Below are positions 1 to 12,676 of a stretch of DNA of 64,000 bases, piece by piece. A program made the position numbers and the translations under genes. Numbering within the stretch: position 1 is the first letter of the stretch; every line of letters starts with the position of its first letter. Below the pieces are notes generated by a model. It was given only the letters and a program-made list of their open reading frames with translations, did no database searches and was not told the DNA's origin. The stretch comes from Sipunculus nudus. Lineage: Eukaryota; Annelida; Sipuncula; Golfingiida; Sipunculidae. Location of the stretch: contig CM049316.1 in NCBI GenBank assembly GCA_026874595.1, forward strand, positions 31,789,339-31,853,338, written 5' to 3'.

Positions 1-3000
1 ATAATTCTGCTTCTTGAAAAAAAATCATTTATTTATTCCTGGGACCCATTTTCTAATTTTCACAGAATTTACCTACAGTGTTTCACCATTTCTGACGTTA
101 TTAGAGCCCCGCAAAGTCTAAAAATACATTATTGTTTTCAGAAAATGGTGCCAAAAAGCAATTATGAAGGCATAATCCCTTTGCTTAGACTTTGCTTATG
201 CTTTGCTTATTCTTTGCTTACGGCAAAATCACAACGGAAATGGAGCATTTTCCTAAAAATAAACACTGATATGACCCATAGGGAGATTGACGGGTCCTCT
301 GGCTGCACAGCGTTCTCGGTTAGTGAACATTTATATCAAAAGTAAGGGCAATATCGTTCAATCAAAACCAGAAATGTATATTTCAGCTATTTTTATAAAA
401 GTCATTTATTGATTCCTGGGACCTATTTTCTAATTTTAAAAGAATTTACTTAGTGTTTCACCATTTCTGACGTTATTAGAGCCCCGCAAGGTCTAAAAAT
501 ACATTATTGTCTTCAGAAAATGGTGCCAAAAAGCAATTATGAAGGCATAATCCCTTTGCTTAGACTTTTCTTATGCCTTGCTTATTCTTTGCTTACGGCA
601 AAATCACAACAGAAATGCAGCATTTTCCTAAAAATACACACTGATATGACCCATAGGGAGACAGACGGGTTCCCTGGCTACACAGCAGTCCCGGTTAGTG
701 AACATTAATATCAAAAATAAGGGCAATATCGTTCAATCAAAACCGCAAATGTATAGTTCAGCTATTTTTATAAAAGTCATTTATTGGTTTCTTGGACCCA
801 TTTTCCAATTTTAACACAATTTACCTACAGTGTTTTAACATTTCTGACATTATTAGACCCCCGTAAAGTCCAAAAATACATTATTTCTTCAGAAAATGGT
901 GCCAAAAAGCAATTATGAAGGCATAATCCCTTTGCTTACCCTTTGCTTATGCTTTGCTTATTCTTTGCTTATGGCAAAATCACAACAGAAATGCAGCAAT
1001 TCCCTAAAAATACACACTAATATGACCCATAGGGAGACAGACGGGTCCCCTGGCTACACAGCAGTCCCGGTTAGTGAACATTAATATCAAAAATAAGGGC
1101 AATATCGTTCAATCAAAACCGCAAATGTATATTTCAGCTATTTTTATAAAAGTCATTTATTGATTTCTTGGACCCATTTTTCAATTTTAACACAATTTAC
1201 CTACAGTGTTTTACTATTTCTGACATTATTAGACCCCCGCGAAGTCTAAAAATACATTATTGTCTTTAGAAAATGGTGCCAAAAAGCAATTATGAATGCA
1301 TAATCCGTTTTCTTACCCTTTGCTTATGCTTTGCTTATTCTTTGCTTACGGCAAAATCACAACGGAAATGGAGCATTTTCCTAAAAATACACAATAATAT
1401 GACACATAAGGAGACAGACGGGTCCCCTGGCTACACAGCAGTCCCGGTTAGTGAACATTAATATCAAAAATGAGGGCAATATCGTTCAATCAAAACCGCA
1501 AATGTATATTTCAGCTATTTTTATAAAAGTCATTTATTGATTCCTGGGACCTATTATCTAATTTTAAAAGAATTTACCTACAGTGTTTCACCATTTCTGA
1601 CGTTATTAGAGCCCCGCAAAGTCTAAAAATACATTATTGTCTTCAGAAAATGGTGCCAAAAGGCAATTATGAAGGCATAATCCCTTTGCTTACACTTTGC
1701 TTATGCTTTGCCTATTCTTTGCTTACGGCAAAATCACAACGGAAATGGAGCATTTTCCTAAAAATAAACACTGATATGACCCATAGGGAGATTGACGGGT
1801 CCTCTGGCTGCAGAGCGTTCTCGGTTAGTGAACATTAATATCAAAAAGGAGGGCAATATCGTTCAATCAAAACCAGAAATGTATATTTCAGCTATTTTTA
1901 TAAAAGTCATTTATTGATTCCTGGGACCTATTTTCTAATTTTAAAAGAATTTACCTACAATGTTTCACCATTTCTGACGTTATTAGAGCCCCGCAAAGTC
2001 TAAAAATACATTATTGTCTTCAGAAAATGGTGCCAAAAAGCAATTATGAAGGCATAATCCCTTTGCTTAGACTTTGCTTATGCTTTGCTTATTCTTTGCT
2101 TACGGCAAAATCACAACAGAAATGCAGCATTTTTCTAAAAATACACACTGATATGACCCATAGGGAGACAGACGGGTTCCCTGGCTACACAGCAGTCCCG
2201 GTTAGTGAACATTAATATCAAAAATAAGGGCAATATCGTTTAATCAAAACCGCAAATGTATATTTCAGCTATTTTTATAAAAGTCATTTATTGGTTTCTT
2301 GGACCCATTTTCCAATTTTAACACAATTTACCTACAGTGTTTTACCATTTCTGACATTATTAGACCCCCGTAAAGTCCAAAAATACATTATTTCTTCAGA
2401 AAATGGTGCCAAAAAGCAATTATGAAGGCATAATCCCTTTGCTTACCATTTGCTTATGCTTTGCTTATTCTTTGCTTATGGCAAAATCACAACAGAAATG
2501 CAGCAATTCCCTAAAAATACACACTAATATGACCCATAGGAAGACAGACGGGTCCCCTGGCTACACAGCAGTCCCGGTTAGTGAACATTAATATCAAAAA
2601 TAAGGGCAATATCGTTCAATCAAAACCGCAAATGTATATTTCAGCTATTTTTATAAAAGTCATTTATTGATTTCTTGGACCCATTTTTCAATTTTAACAC
2701 AATTTACCTACAGTGTTTTACTATTTCTGACATTATTAGACCACCGCTAAGTCTAAAAATACATTAATGTCTTCAGAAAATGGTGTCAAAAAGCAATTAT
2801 GAAGGCATAATCCCTTTGCTTACACTTTGCTTATGCTTTGCTTATTCTTTGCTTACGGCAAAATCACAACGGAAATGGAGCATTTTCCTAAAAATAAACA
2901 CTGATATGACCCATAGGGAGATAGACGGGTCCTCTGGCTGCAGAGCGTTCCCGGTTAGTGAACATTAATATCAAAAGTATGGGCAATATCGTTCAATCAA

Positions 3001-4823
3001 AACCAGAAATGTATATTTCAGCTATTTTTATAAAAGTCATTTATTGATTTCTTGGACCCATTTTTCAATTTTAACACAATTTACCTACAGTGTTTTACTA
3101 TTTCTGACATTATTAGACCCCCGCGAAGTCTAAAAATACATTATTGTCTTCAGAAAATGGTGCCAAAAAGCAATTATGAAGGCATAATCCCTTTGCTTAC
3201 ACTTTGCTTATGCTTTGCTTATTCTTTGCTTACGGCAAAATCACAGCAGAAATGCAGCATTTTCCTAAAAGTACACACTGATATGACCCATAGGGAGACA
3301 GACGGGTTCCCTGGCTACACAGCTGTCCCGGTTAGTGAACATTAATATCAAAAATAAGGGCAATATCGTTCAATCAAAACCGCAAATGTATATTTCAGCT
3401 ATTTTTATGAAAGTCATTTATTGGTTTCTTGGACCCATTTTCCAATTTTAACACAATTTACCTACAGTGTTTTACCATTTCTGACATTATTAGACCCCCG
3501 TAAAGTCCAAAAATACATTATTTCTTCAGAAAATGGTACCAAAAAGCAATTATGAAGGCATAATCCCTTTGCTTACCCTTTGCTTATGCTTTGCTTATTC
3601 TTTGCTTATGGCAAAATCACAACAGAAATGCAGCATTTTCCTAAAAATAAACACTGATATGACCCATAGGAAGATAGACGGGTACTCTAACTGCACGGCA
3701 GTCCCGGTTAGTGAACATTAATATCAATCCCTTTGCTTACCATTTGCTTATGCTGTGCTTATTCTTTGCTTATGGCAAAATCACAACAGAAATGCAGCAT
3801 TTTCCTAAAAATACACACTAATATAACCCATAGGGAGACAGACGGGTCCCCTGGCTACACAGCAGTCCCGGTTAGGGAACAATAATATCAAAATTAAGGG
3901 CAATATCGTTCAATCAAAACCGCAAATGTATATTTCAGCTATTTTTATAAAAGTCATTTATTGATTTCTTGGACCCATTTTTCAATTTTAAAAGAATTTA
4001 CCTACAGTGTTTTACTATTTCTGACATTATTAGACCCCCGCGAAGTCTAAAAATACATTATTGTCTTTAGAAAATGGTGCCAAAAAGCAATTATGAAGGC
4101 ATAATCCCTTTGCTTAGACTTTGCTTATGTTTTGCTTATTCTTTGCTTACGGCAAAATCACAACAGAAATGCAGCGTTTTCCTAAAAATACACACTGATA
4201 TGACCCATAGGGAGACAGACGGGTTCCCTGGCTACACAGCAGTCCCGGTTAGTGAACATTAATATCAAAAATAAGGGAATATCGTTCAATCAAAACCGCA
4301 AATGTATATTTCAGCTATTTTTATAAAAGTCATTTATTGGTTTCTTGGACCCATTTTCCAATTTTAACACAATTTCCCTACAGTGTTTTACTATTTATGA
4401 CATTATTAAACCCCTGTAAAGTCCAAAAATACATTATTTCTTCAGAAAATGGTGTCAAAAAGCAATTATGAAGGCATAATCCCTTTGCTTACACTTTGCT
4501 TATGCTCTGCTTATTCTTTGCTTACGGCAAAATCACAACAGAAATGCAGCATTTTCCTAAAAATAAACACTGATATGACAGATAGGGAGACAGACGGGTT
4601 CCCTGGCTACACAGCAGTCCCGGTAAGTGAACATTAATATCAAAAGTAAGGGCAATATCCTTCAATCAAAACCACAAATGTTTAATTCTGCTTCTTTAAA
4701 AAAGTCATTAATTGATTACTGGGACCCATTTTCTAATTTTAACAGAATTTAAATACAGTGTTTCACCATTTCTGGCATTATTAGACCCCCGCGAAGTCTA
4801 AAAATACATTATTTCTTCAGAAA
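1..4823 (+). repeat. Alpha-subtype HOR, partial (m1-m12)
   Basis: Anchors lie at 145, 520, 896, 1273, 1650, 2027, 2403, 2780, 3157, 3533, 4074 and 4449, matching m1 to m12 of the 5,057-bp HOR; bases 1-144 are the m1 upstream flank. Alpha-specific variants shared only with 12677-17732 include TTGTTTTCAG before m1, a 2-bp loss giving ACTTAGTG before m2, CACAATAATATG in m4 and a CAGAGCGTTCTCGG tail in m5. Anchors here plus 12,532 give the anchors of that other alpha copy. The unit ends by switching, at about 4771-4823, from the m13 flank into a block-D-type monomer. Confidence 0.9.
3728..4073 (+). repeat. Deletion-derived residual monomer, copy 1
   Basis: Monomer lacking its first ~31 bp and the flank before it (about 211 bp lost). 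The junction ATATCAA/TCCCTTTGC has 2 bp (AA) of possible microhomology. It carries CTTACCATTTGC and GCTGTGC, and ends AGGGAACAATAATATC. The same junction is found in all ten copies in the window. Confidence 0.92.
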
Positions 4824-5953
4824 ATGGTGCCAAAAAGCAATTATGAAGGCATATTCCCTTTGCTTACCCTTTGCTTATGCTTTGCTTATTCTTTGCTTAC
4901 GGCAAAATCACAACGGAAATGGAGCATTTTCCTAAAAATAAACACTGATATGACCCATAGGGAGATAGACGGGGACTCTAACTGCACAGCATTCCCGGTT
5001 AGTGAACATTAATATCAAAAGTAAGGGCAATATCGTTCAATCAAAACCAGAAATGTATAATTCTGCTTCTTGAAAAAAAATCATTTATTTATTCCTGGGA
5101 CCCATTTTCTAATTTTCACAGAATTTACCTACAGCGTTTCAAAATTTCTGACGTTATTAGAGCCCCGCAAAGTCTAAAAATACATTATTGTCTTCAGAAA
5201 ATGGTGCCAAAAAGCAATTATGAAGGCATAATCCCTTTGCTTACACTTTGCTTATGCTTTGCTTATTCTTTGCTTACGGCAAAATCACAACGGAAATGGA
5301 GCATTTTCCTAAAAATAAACACTGATATGACCCATAGGGAGATTGATGGGTCCTCTGGCTGCACAGCGTTCTCGGTTAGTGAACATTAATATCAAAAGTA
5401 AGGGCAATATCGTTCAATCAAAACCAGAAATGTATATTTCAGCTATTTTTATAAAAGTCATTTATTGATTCCTGGGACCTATTTTCTAATTTTAAAAGAA
5501 TTTACCTACAGTGTTTCACCATTTCTGACGTTATTAGAGCCCCGCAAAGTCTAAAAATACATTATTGTCTTCAGAAAATGGTGCCAAAAAGCAATTATGA
5601 AGGCATAATCCCTTTGCTTACCCTTTGCTTATGCTTTGCTTATTCCTTGCTTATGGCAAAATCACAACAGAAATGCAGCAATTCCCTAAAAATACACACT
5701 AATATGACCCATAGGGAGACAAACGGGTCCCCTGGCTACACAGCAGTCCCGGTTAGTGAACATTAATATCAAAAGTAAGGGCAATATCGTTCAATCAAAA
5801 CCAGAAATGTATATTTCAGCTATTTTTATAAAAGTCATTTATTGATTTCTTGGACCCATTTTTCAATTTTAACACAATTTACCTACAGTTTTTTACCATT
5901 TCTGACATTATTAGACCCTTGCGAAGTCTAAAAATACATTATTTCTTCAGAAA

Positions 5954-6329
5954 ATGGTGCCAAAAAGCAATTATGAAGGCATAATCCCTTTGCTTACCCT
6001 TTGCTTATGCTTTGCTTATTCTTTGCTTACGGCAAAATCACAACGGAAATGGAGCATTTTCCTAAAAATAAACACTGATATGACCCATAGGGAGATAGAC
6101 GGGTCCTTTGGCTGCAGAGCGTTCCCGGTTAGTGAACATTAATATCAAAAGTAAGGGCAATATCGTTCAATCAAAACCAGAAATGTATATTTCAGCTATT
6201 TTTATAAAAGTCATTTATTGGTTTCTTGGACCCATTTTCCAATTTTAACACAATTTACCAACAGTGTTTTACCATTTCTGACATTATTAGACCCCCGTAA
6301 AGTCCAAAAATACATTATTTCTTCAGCAA
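5954..6329 (+). repeat. Hybrid monomer, D-type front and m8-type tail
   Basis: The upstream flank has ACAGTTTTTTACC and GACCCTTGCGAAG, as before 36291. The tail GGGTCCTTTGGCTGCAGAGCG resembles m8. The next monomer is m7, so the exchange jumped out of register. Confidence 0.75.
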
Positions 6330-6706
6330 ATGGTGCCAAAAAGCAATTATGAAGGCATAATCCCTTTGCTTACCATTTGCTTATGCTTTGCTTATTCTTT
6401 GCTTATGGCAAAATCACAACAGAAATGCAGCAATTCCCTAAAAATACACACTAATATGACCCATAGGAAGACAGACGGGTCCCCTGGCTACACAGCAGTC
6501 CCGGTTAGTGAACATTAATATCAAAAATAAGGGCAATATCGTTCAATCAAAACCGCAAATGTATATTTCAGCTATTTTTATAAAAGTCATTTATTGATTT
6601 CTTGGACCCATTTTTCAATTTTAACACAATTTACCTACAGTGTTTTACTATTTCTGACATTATTAGACCACCGCTAAGTCTAAAAATACATTATTGTCTT
6701 CAGAAA

Positions 6707-7082
6707 ATGGTGTCAAAAAGCAATTATGAAGGCATAATCCCTTTGCTTACACTTTGCTTATGCTTTGCTTATTCTTTGCTTACGGCAAAATCACAGCAGA
6801 AATGCAGCATTTTCCTAAAAGTACACACTGATATGACCCATAGGGAGACAGACGGGTTCCCTGGCTACACAGCTGTCCCGGTTAGTGAACATTAATATCA
6901 AAAATAAGGGCAATATCGTTCAATCAAAACCGCAAATGTATATTTCAGCTATTTTTATGAAAGTCATTTATTGGTTTCTTGGACCCATTTTCCAATTTTA
7001 ACACAATTTACCTACAGTGTTTTACCATTTCTGACATTATCAGACCCCCGTAAAGTCCAAAAATACATTATTTCTTCAGAAA
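6707..7082 (+). repeat. Hybrid monomer m8/m9
   Basis: It begins as m8 (GACCACCGCTAAGTC upstream, ATGGTGTCAAAAAG) and ends as m9 (TCACAGCAGAAATGC, AAAAGTACACAC, ACAGCTGTCCC). The switch lies between about 6716 and 6792, spanning the 11-bp subrepeats. One monomer was lost. Confidence 0.85.
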
Positions 7083-7277
7083 ATGGTGCCAAAAAGCAAT
7101 TATGAAGGCATAATCCCTTTGCTTACCCTTTGCTTATGCTTTGCTTATTCTTTGCTTATGGCAAAATCACAACAGAAATGCAGCATTTTCCTAAAAATAA
7201 ACACTGATATGACCCATAGGAAGATAGACGGGTACTCTAACTGCACAGCAGTCCCGGTTAGTGAACATTAATATCAA

Positions 7278-7623
7278 TCCCTTTGCTTACCATTTGCTTA
7301 TGCTGTGCTTATTCTTAGCTTATGGCAAAATCACAACAGAAATGCAGCATTTTCCTAAAAATACACACTAATATGACCCATAGGGAGACAGACGGGTCCC
7401 CTGGCTACACAGCAGTCCCGGTTAGGGAACAATAATATCAAAAATAAGGGCAATATCGTTCAATCAAAACCGCAAATGTATATTTCAGCTATTTTTATAA
7501 AAGTCATTTATTGATTTCTTGGACCCATTTTTCAATTTTAAAAGAATTTACCTACAGTGTTTTACTATTTCTGACATTATTAGACCCCCGCGAAGTCTAA
7601 AAATACATTATTGTCTTTAGAAA
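7278..7623 (+). repeat. Residual monomer, copy 2
   Basis: Same junction; distinguished by TTCTTAGCTTATGG, shared only with copy 3. Confidence 0.92.
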
Positions 7624-10600
7624 ATGGTGCCAAAAAGCAATTATGAAGGCATAATCCCTTTGCTTAGACTTTGCTTATGTTTTGCTTATTCTTTGCTTAC
7701 GGCAAAATCACAACAGAAATGCAGCATTTTCCTAAAAATACACACTGATATGACCCATAGGGAGACAGACGGGTTCCCTGGCTACACAGCAGTCCCGGTT
7801 AGTGAACATTAATATCAAAAATAAGGGAATATCGTTCAATCAAAACCGCAAATGTATATTTCAGCTATTTTTATAAAAGTCATTTATTGGTTTCTTGGAC
7901 CCATTTTCCAATTTTAACACAATTTCCCTACAGTGTTTTACTATTTCTGACATTATTAAACCCCTGTAAAGTCCAAAAATACATTATTTCTTCAGAAAAT
8001 GGTGTCAAAAAGCAATTATGAAGGCATAATCCCTTTGCTTACACTTTGCTTATGCTCTGCTTATTCTTTGCTTACGGCAAAATCACAACAGAAATGCAGC
8101 ATTTTCCTAAAAATAAACACTGATATGACAGATAGGGAGACAGACGGGTTCCCTGGCTACACAGCAGTCCCGGTAAGTGAACATTAATATCAAAAGTAAG
8201 GGCAATATCCTTCAATCAAAACCACAAATGTTTAATTCTGCTTCTTTAAAAAAGTCATTAATTGATTACTGGGACCCATTTTCTAATTTTAACAGAATTT
8301 AAATACAGTGTTTCACCATTTCTGGCATTATTAGACCCCCGCGAAGTCTAAAAATACAATATTTCTTTATAAAATGGTGCCAAAAAGCAATTATTAAGGC
8401 ATATTCCCTTTGCTTACCCTTTGCTTATGCTTTGCTTATTCTTTGCTTACGGCAAAATCACAACGGAAATGGAGCATTTTCCTAAAAATAAAACCTGATA
8501 TGACCCATAGGGAGATAGACGGGGACTCTGACTGCACAGCATTCCCGGTTAGTGAACATTAATATCAAAAGTAAGGGCAATATCGTTCAATCAAAACCAG
8601 AAATGTATAATTCTGCTTCTTGAAAAAAAATCATTTATTTATTCCTGGGACCCATTTTCTAATTTTCACAGAATTTACCTACAGTGTTTCACCATTTCTG
8701 ACGTTATTAGAGCCCCGCAAAGTCTAAAAATACATTATTGTCTTCAGAAAATGGTGCCAAAAAGCAATTATGAAGGCATAATCCCTTTGCTTAGACTTTG
8801 CTTATGCTTTGCTTATTCTTTGCTTACGGCAAAATCACAACGGAAATGGAGCATTTTCCTAAAAATAAACACTGATATGACCCATAGGGAGATTGACGGG
8901 TCCTCTGGCTGCACAGCGTTCTCGGTTAGTGAACATTTATATCAAAAGTAAGGGCAATATCGTTCAATCAAAACCAGAAATGTATATTTCAGCTATTTTT
9001 ATAAAAGTCATTTATTGATTCCTGGGACCTATTTTCTAATTTTAAAAGAATTTACTTACAGTGTTTCACCATTTCTGACGTTATTAGAGCCTGCAAGGTC
9101 TAAAAATACATTATTGTCTTCAGAAAATGGTGCCAAAAAGCAATTATGAAGGCATAATCCCTTTGCTTAGACTTTTCTTATGCCTTGCTTATTCTTTGCT
9201 TACGGCAAAATCACAACAGAAATGCAGCATTTTCCTAAAAATACACACTGATATGACCCATAGGGAGACAGACGGGTTCCCTGGCTACACAGCAGTCCCG
9301 GTTAGTGAACATTAATATCAAAAATAAGGGCAATATCGTTCAATCAAAACCGCAAATGTATAGTTCAGCTATTTTTATAAAAGTCATTTATTGGTTTCTT
9401 GGACCCATTTTCCAATTTTAACACAATTTACCTACAGTGTTTTAACATTTCTGACATTATTAGACCCCCGTAAAGTCCAAAAATACATTATTTCTTCAGA
9501 AAATGGTGCCAAAAAGCAATTATGAAGGCATAACCCTTTGCTTACCCTTTGCTTATGCTTTGCTTATTCTTTGCTTATGGCAAAATCACAACAGAAATGC
9601 AGCAATTCCCTAAAAATACACACTAATATGACCCATAGGGAGACAGACGGGTCCCCTGGCTACACAGCAGTCCCGGTTAGTGAACATTAATATCAAAATA
9701 AGGGCAATATCGTTCAATCAAAACCGCAAATGTATATTTCAGCTATTTTTATAAAAGTCATTTATTGATTTCTTGGACCCATTTTTCAATTTTAACACAA
9801 TTTACCTACAGTGTTTTACTATTTCTGACATTATTAGACCCCCGCGAAGTCTAAAAATACATTATTGTCTTTAGAAAATGGTGCCAAAAAGCAATTATGA
9901 AGGCATAATCCGTTTTCTTACCCTTTGCTTATGCTTTGCTTATTCTTTGCTTACGGCAAAATCACAACGGAAATGGAGCATTTTCCTAAAAATACACACT
10001 AATATGACACATAAGGAGACAGACGGGTCCCCTGGCTACACAGCAGTCCCGGTTAGTGAACATTAATATCAAAAATGAGGGCAATATCGTTCAATCAAAA
10101 CCGCAAATGTATATTTCAGCTATTTTTATAAAAGTCATTTATTGATTCCTGGGACCTATTATCTAATTTTAAAAGAATTTACCTACAGTGTTTCACCATT
10201 TCTGACGTTATTAGAGCCCCGCAAAGTCTAAAAATACATTATTGTCTTCAGAAAATGGTGCCAAAAGGCAATTATGAAGGCATAATCCCTTTGCTTACAC
10301 TTTGCTTATGCTTTGCCTATTCTTTGCTTACGGCAAAATCACAACGGAAATGGAGCATTTTCCTAAAAATAAACACTGATATGACCCATAGGGAGATAGA
10401 CGGGTCCTCTGGCTGCACAGCGTTCCCGGTTAGTGAACATTAATATCAAAAGTAAGGGCAATATCGTTCAATCAAAACCAGAAATGTATATTTCAGCTAT
10501 TTTTATAAAAGTCATTTATTGATTTCTTGGACCCATTTTTCAATTTTAACACAATTTACCTACAGTTTTTTTACCATTTCTGACATTATTAGACCCCTGC

Positions 10601-10632
10601 GAAGTCTAAAAATACATTATTGTCTTCAGAAA

Positions 10633-11008
10633 ATGGTGCCAAAAGGCAATTATGAAGGCATAATCCCTTTGCTTACACTTTGCTTATGCTTTGCCTATTC
10701 TTTGCTTACGGCAAAATCACAACGGAAATGGAGCATTTTCCTAAAAATAAACACTGATATGACCCATAGGGAGATAGACGGGTCCTCTGGCTGCACAGCG
10801 TTCCCGGTTAGTGAACATTAATATCAAAAGTAAGGGCAATATCGTTCAATCAAAACCAGAAATGTATATTTCAGCTATTTTTATAAAAGTCATTTATTGG
10901 TTTCTTGGACCCATTTTTCAATTTTAACACAATTTACCTACAGTGTTTTACCATTTCTGACATTATCAGACCCCCGTAAAGTCCAAAAATACATTATTTC
11001 TTCAGAAA
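10633..11008 (+). repeat. Hybrid monomer, D-type flank with m5-like body
   Basis: The upstream flank has a T8 run and GACCCCTGCGAAGTC, as before 34410. The body repeats the preceding m5-like monomer (CCAAAAGGCAATT, TGCCTATTC). It replaces m6-m9 of the full HOR. Confidence 0.8.
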
Positions 11009-11203
11009 ATGGTGCCAAAAAGCAATTATGAAGGCATAATCCCTTTGCTTACCCTTTGCTTATGCTTTGCTTATTCTTTGCTTATGGCAAAATCACAACA
11101 GAAATGCAGCATTTTCCTAAAAATAAACACTGATATGACCCATAGGAAGATAGACGGGTACTCTAACTGCACAGCAGTCCCGGTTAGTGAACATTAATAT
11201 CAA

Positions 11204-11549
11204 TCCCTTTGCTTACCATTTGCTTATGCTGTGCTTATTCTTAGCTTATGGCAAAATCACAACAGAAATGCAGCATTTTCCTAAAAATACACACTAATAT
11301 GACCCATAGGGAGACAGACGGGTCCCCTGGCTACACAGCAGTCCCGGTTAGGGAACAATAATATCAAAAATAAGGGCAATATCGTTCAATCAAAACCGCA
11401 AATGTATATTTCAGCTATTTTTATAAAAGTCATTTATTGATTTCTTGGACCCATTTTTCAATTTTAAAAGAATTTACCTACAGTGTTTTACTATTTCTGA
11501 CATTATTAGACCCCCGCGAAGTCTAAAAATACATTATTGTCTTTAGAAA
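11204..11549 (+). repeat. Residual monomer, copy 3
   Basis: Same junction and the same TTCTTAGCTTATGG variant as copy 2, at offset 3,926. Confidence 0.92.
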
Positions 11550-12676
11550 ATGGTGACAAAAAGCAATTATGAAGGCATAATCCCTTTGCTTAGACTTTGC
11601 TTATGTTTTGCTTATTCTTTGCTTACGGCAAAATCACAACAGAAATGCAGCATTTTCCTAAAAATACACACTGATATGACCCATAGGGAGACAGACGGGT
11701 TCCCTGGCTACACAGCAGTCCCGGTTAGTGAACATTAATATCAAAAATAAGGGAATATCGTTCAATCAAAACCGCAAATGTATATTTCAGCTATTTTTAT
11801 AAAAGTCATTTATTGGTTTCTTGGACCCATTTTCCAATTTTAACACAATTTCCCTACAGTGTTTTACTATTTCTGACATTATTAAACCCCTGTAAAGTCC
11901 AAAAATACATTATTTCTTCAGAAAATGGTGTCAAAAAGCAATTATGAAGGCATAATCCCTTTGCTTACACTTTGCTTATGCTCTGCTTATTCTTTGCTTA
12001 CGGCAAAATCACAACAGAAATGCAGCATTTTCCTAAAAATAAACACTGATATGACAGATAGGGAGACAGACGGGTTCCCTGGCTACACAGCAGTCCCGGT
12101 AAGTGAACATTAATATCAAAAGTAAGGGCAATATCCTTCAATCAAAACCACAAATGTTTAATTCTGCTTCTTTAAAAAAGTCATTAATTGATTACTGGGA
12201 CCCATTTTCTAATTTTAACAGAATTTAAATACAGTGTTTCACCATTTCTGGCATTATTAGACCCCCGCGAAGTCTAAAAATACATTATTTCTTTATAAAA
12301 TGGTGCCAAAAAGCAATTATTAAGGCATATTCCCTTTGCTTACCCTTTGCTTATGCTTTGCTTATTCTTTGCTTACGGCAAAATCACAACGGAAATGGAG
12401 CATTTTCCTAAAAATAAACACTGATATGACCCATAGGGAGATAGACGGGGACTCTGACTGCACAGCATTCCCGGTTAGTGAACATTAATATCAAAAGTAA
12501 GGGCAATATCGTTCAATCAAAACCAGAAATGTATAATTCTGCTTCTTGAAAAAAAATCATTTATTTATTCCTGGGACCCATTTTCTAATTTTCACAGAAT
12601 TTACCTACAGTGTTTCACCATTTCTGACGTTATTAGAGCCCCGCAAAGTCTAAAAATACATTATTGTTTTCAGAAA

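Larger units (their letters stand above)
4824..8750 (+). repeat. Shortened, rearranged HOR, 3,927 bp (10 monomers + residual)
   Basis: Anchors are 4824, 5201, 5578, 5954, 6330, 6707, 7083, 7624, 7999 and 8374. The first four monomers match the D-block monomers at 35161, 35538, 35915 and 36291 (constant offset 30,337), the last of them only in its front part. The next are m7 (6330), an m8/m9 fusion (6707), then m10, the residual monomer, m11, m12 and m13. The unit is therefore a recombinant joining a D-type segment to the right half of the main HOR. The residual monomer carries TTCTTAGCTTATGG, shared only with the next unit. Confidence 0.87.
8751..12676 (+). repeat. Shortened HOR, 3,926 bp (10 monomers + residual)
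   Basis: Anchors are 8751, 9127, 9503, 9878, 10255, 10633, 11009, 11550, 11925 and 12300. Order: m1, m2, m3, m4, m5-like, a second m5-like hybrid, m10, residual, m11, m12, m13. It lacks three monomers relative to the 5,057-bp HOR (difference 1,131 bp, about 3 x 377). From the m10 flank onward it matches the preceding unit at offset 3,926, including CATTATCAGACCC before m10 and TTCTTAGCTTATGG in the residual monomer. The m3 copy (9503) has lost one base in its body (CATAACCC for CATAATCCC) and one A downstream, giving a 375-bp spacing. Confidence 0.87.

Noticed and set aside
145-345. Open reading frames of 62-66 codons in almost every monomer, and longer 97-121-codon ones
   Set aside because: They repeat with the satellite period. 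They are broken in m13, 9503, 37041 and 58979. Between types they differ mainly by amino-acid replacements. The longer ones only read through flanks lacking a stop. I treat them as satellite sequence, not genes.
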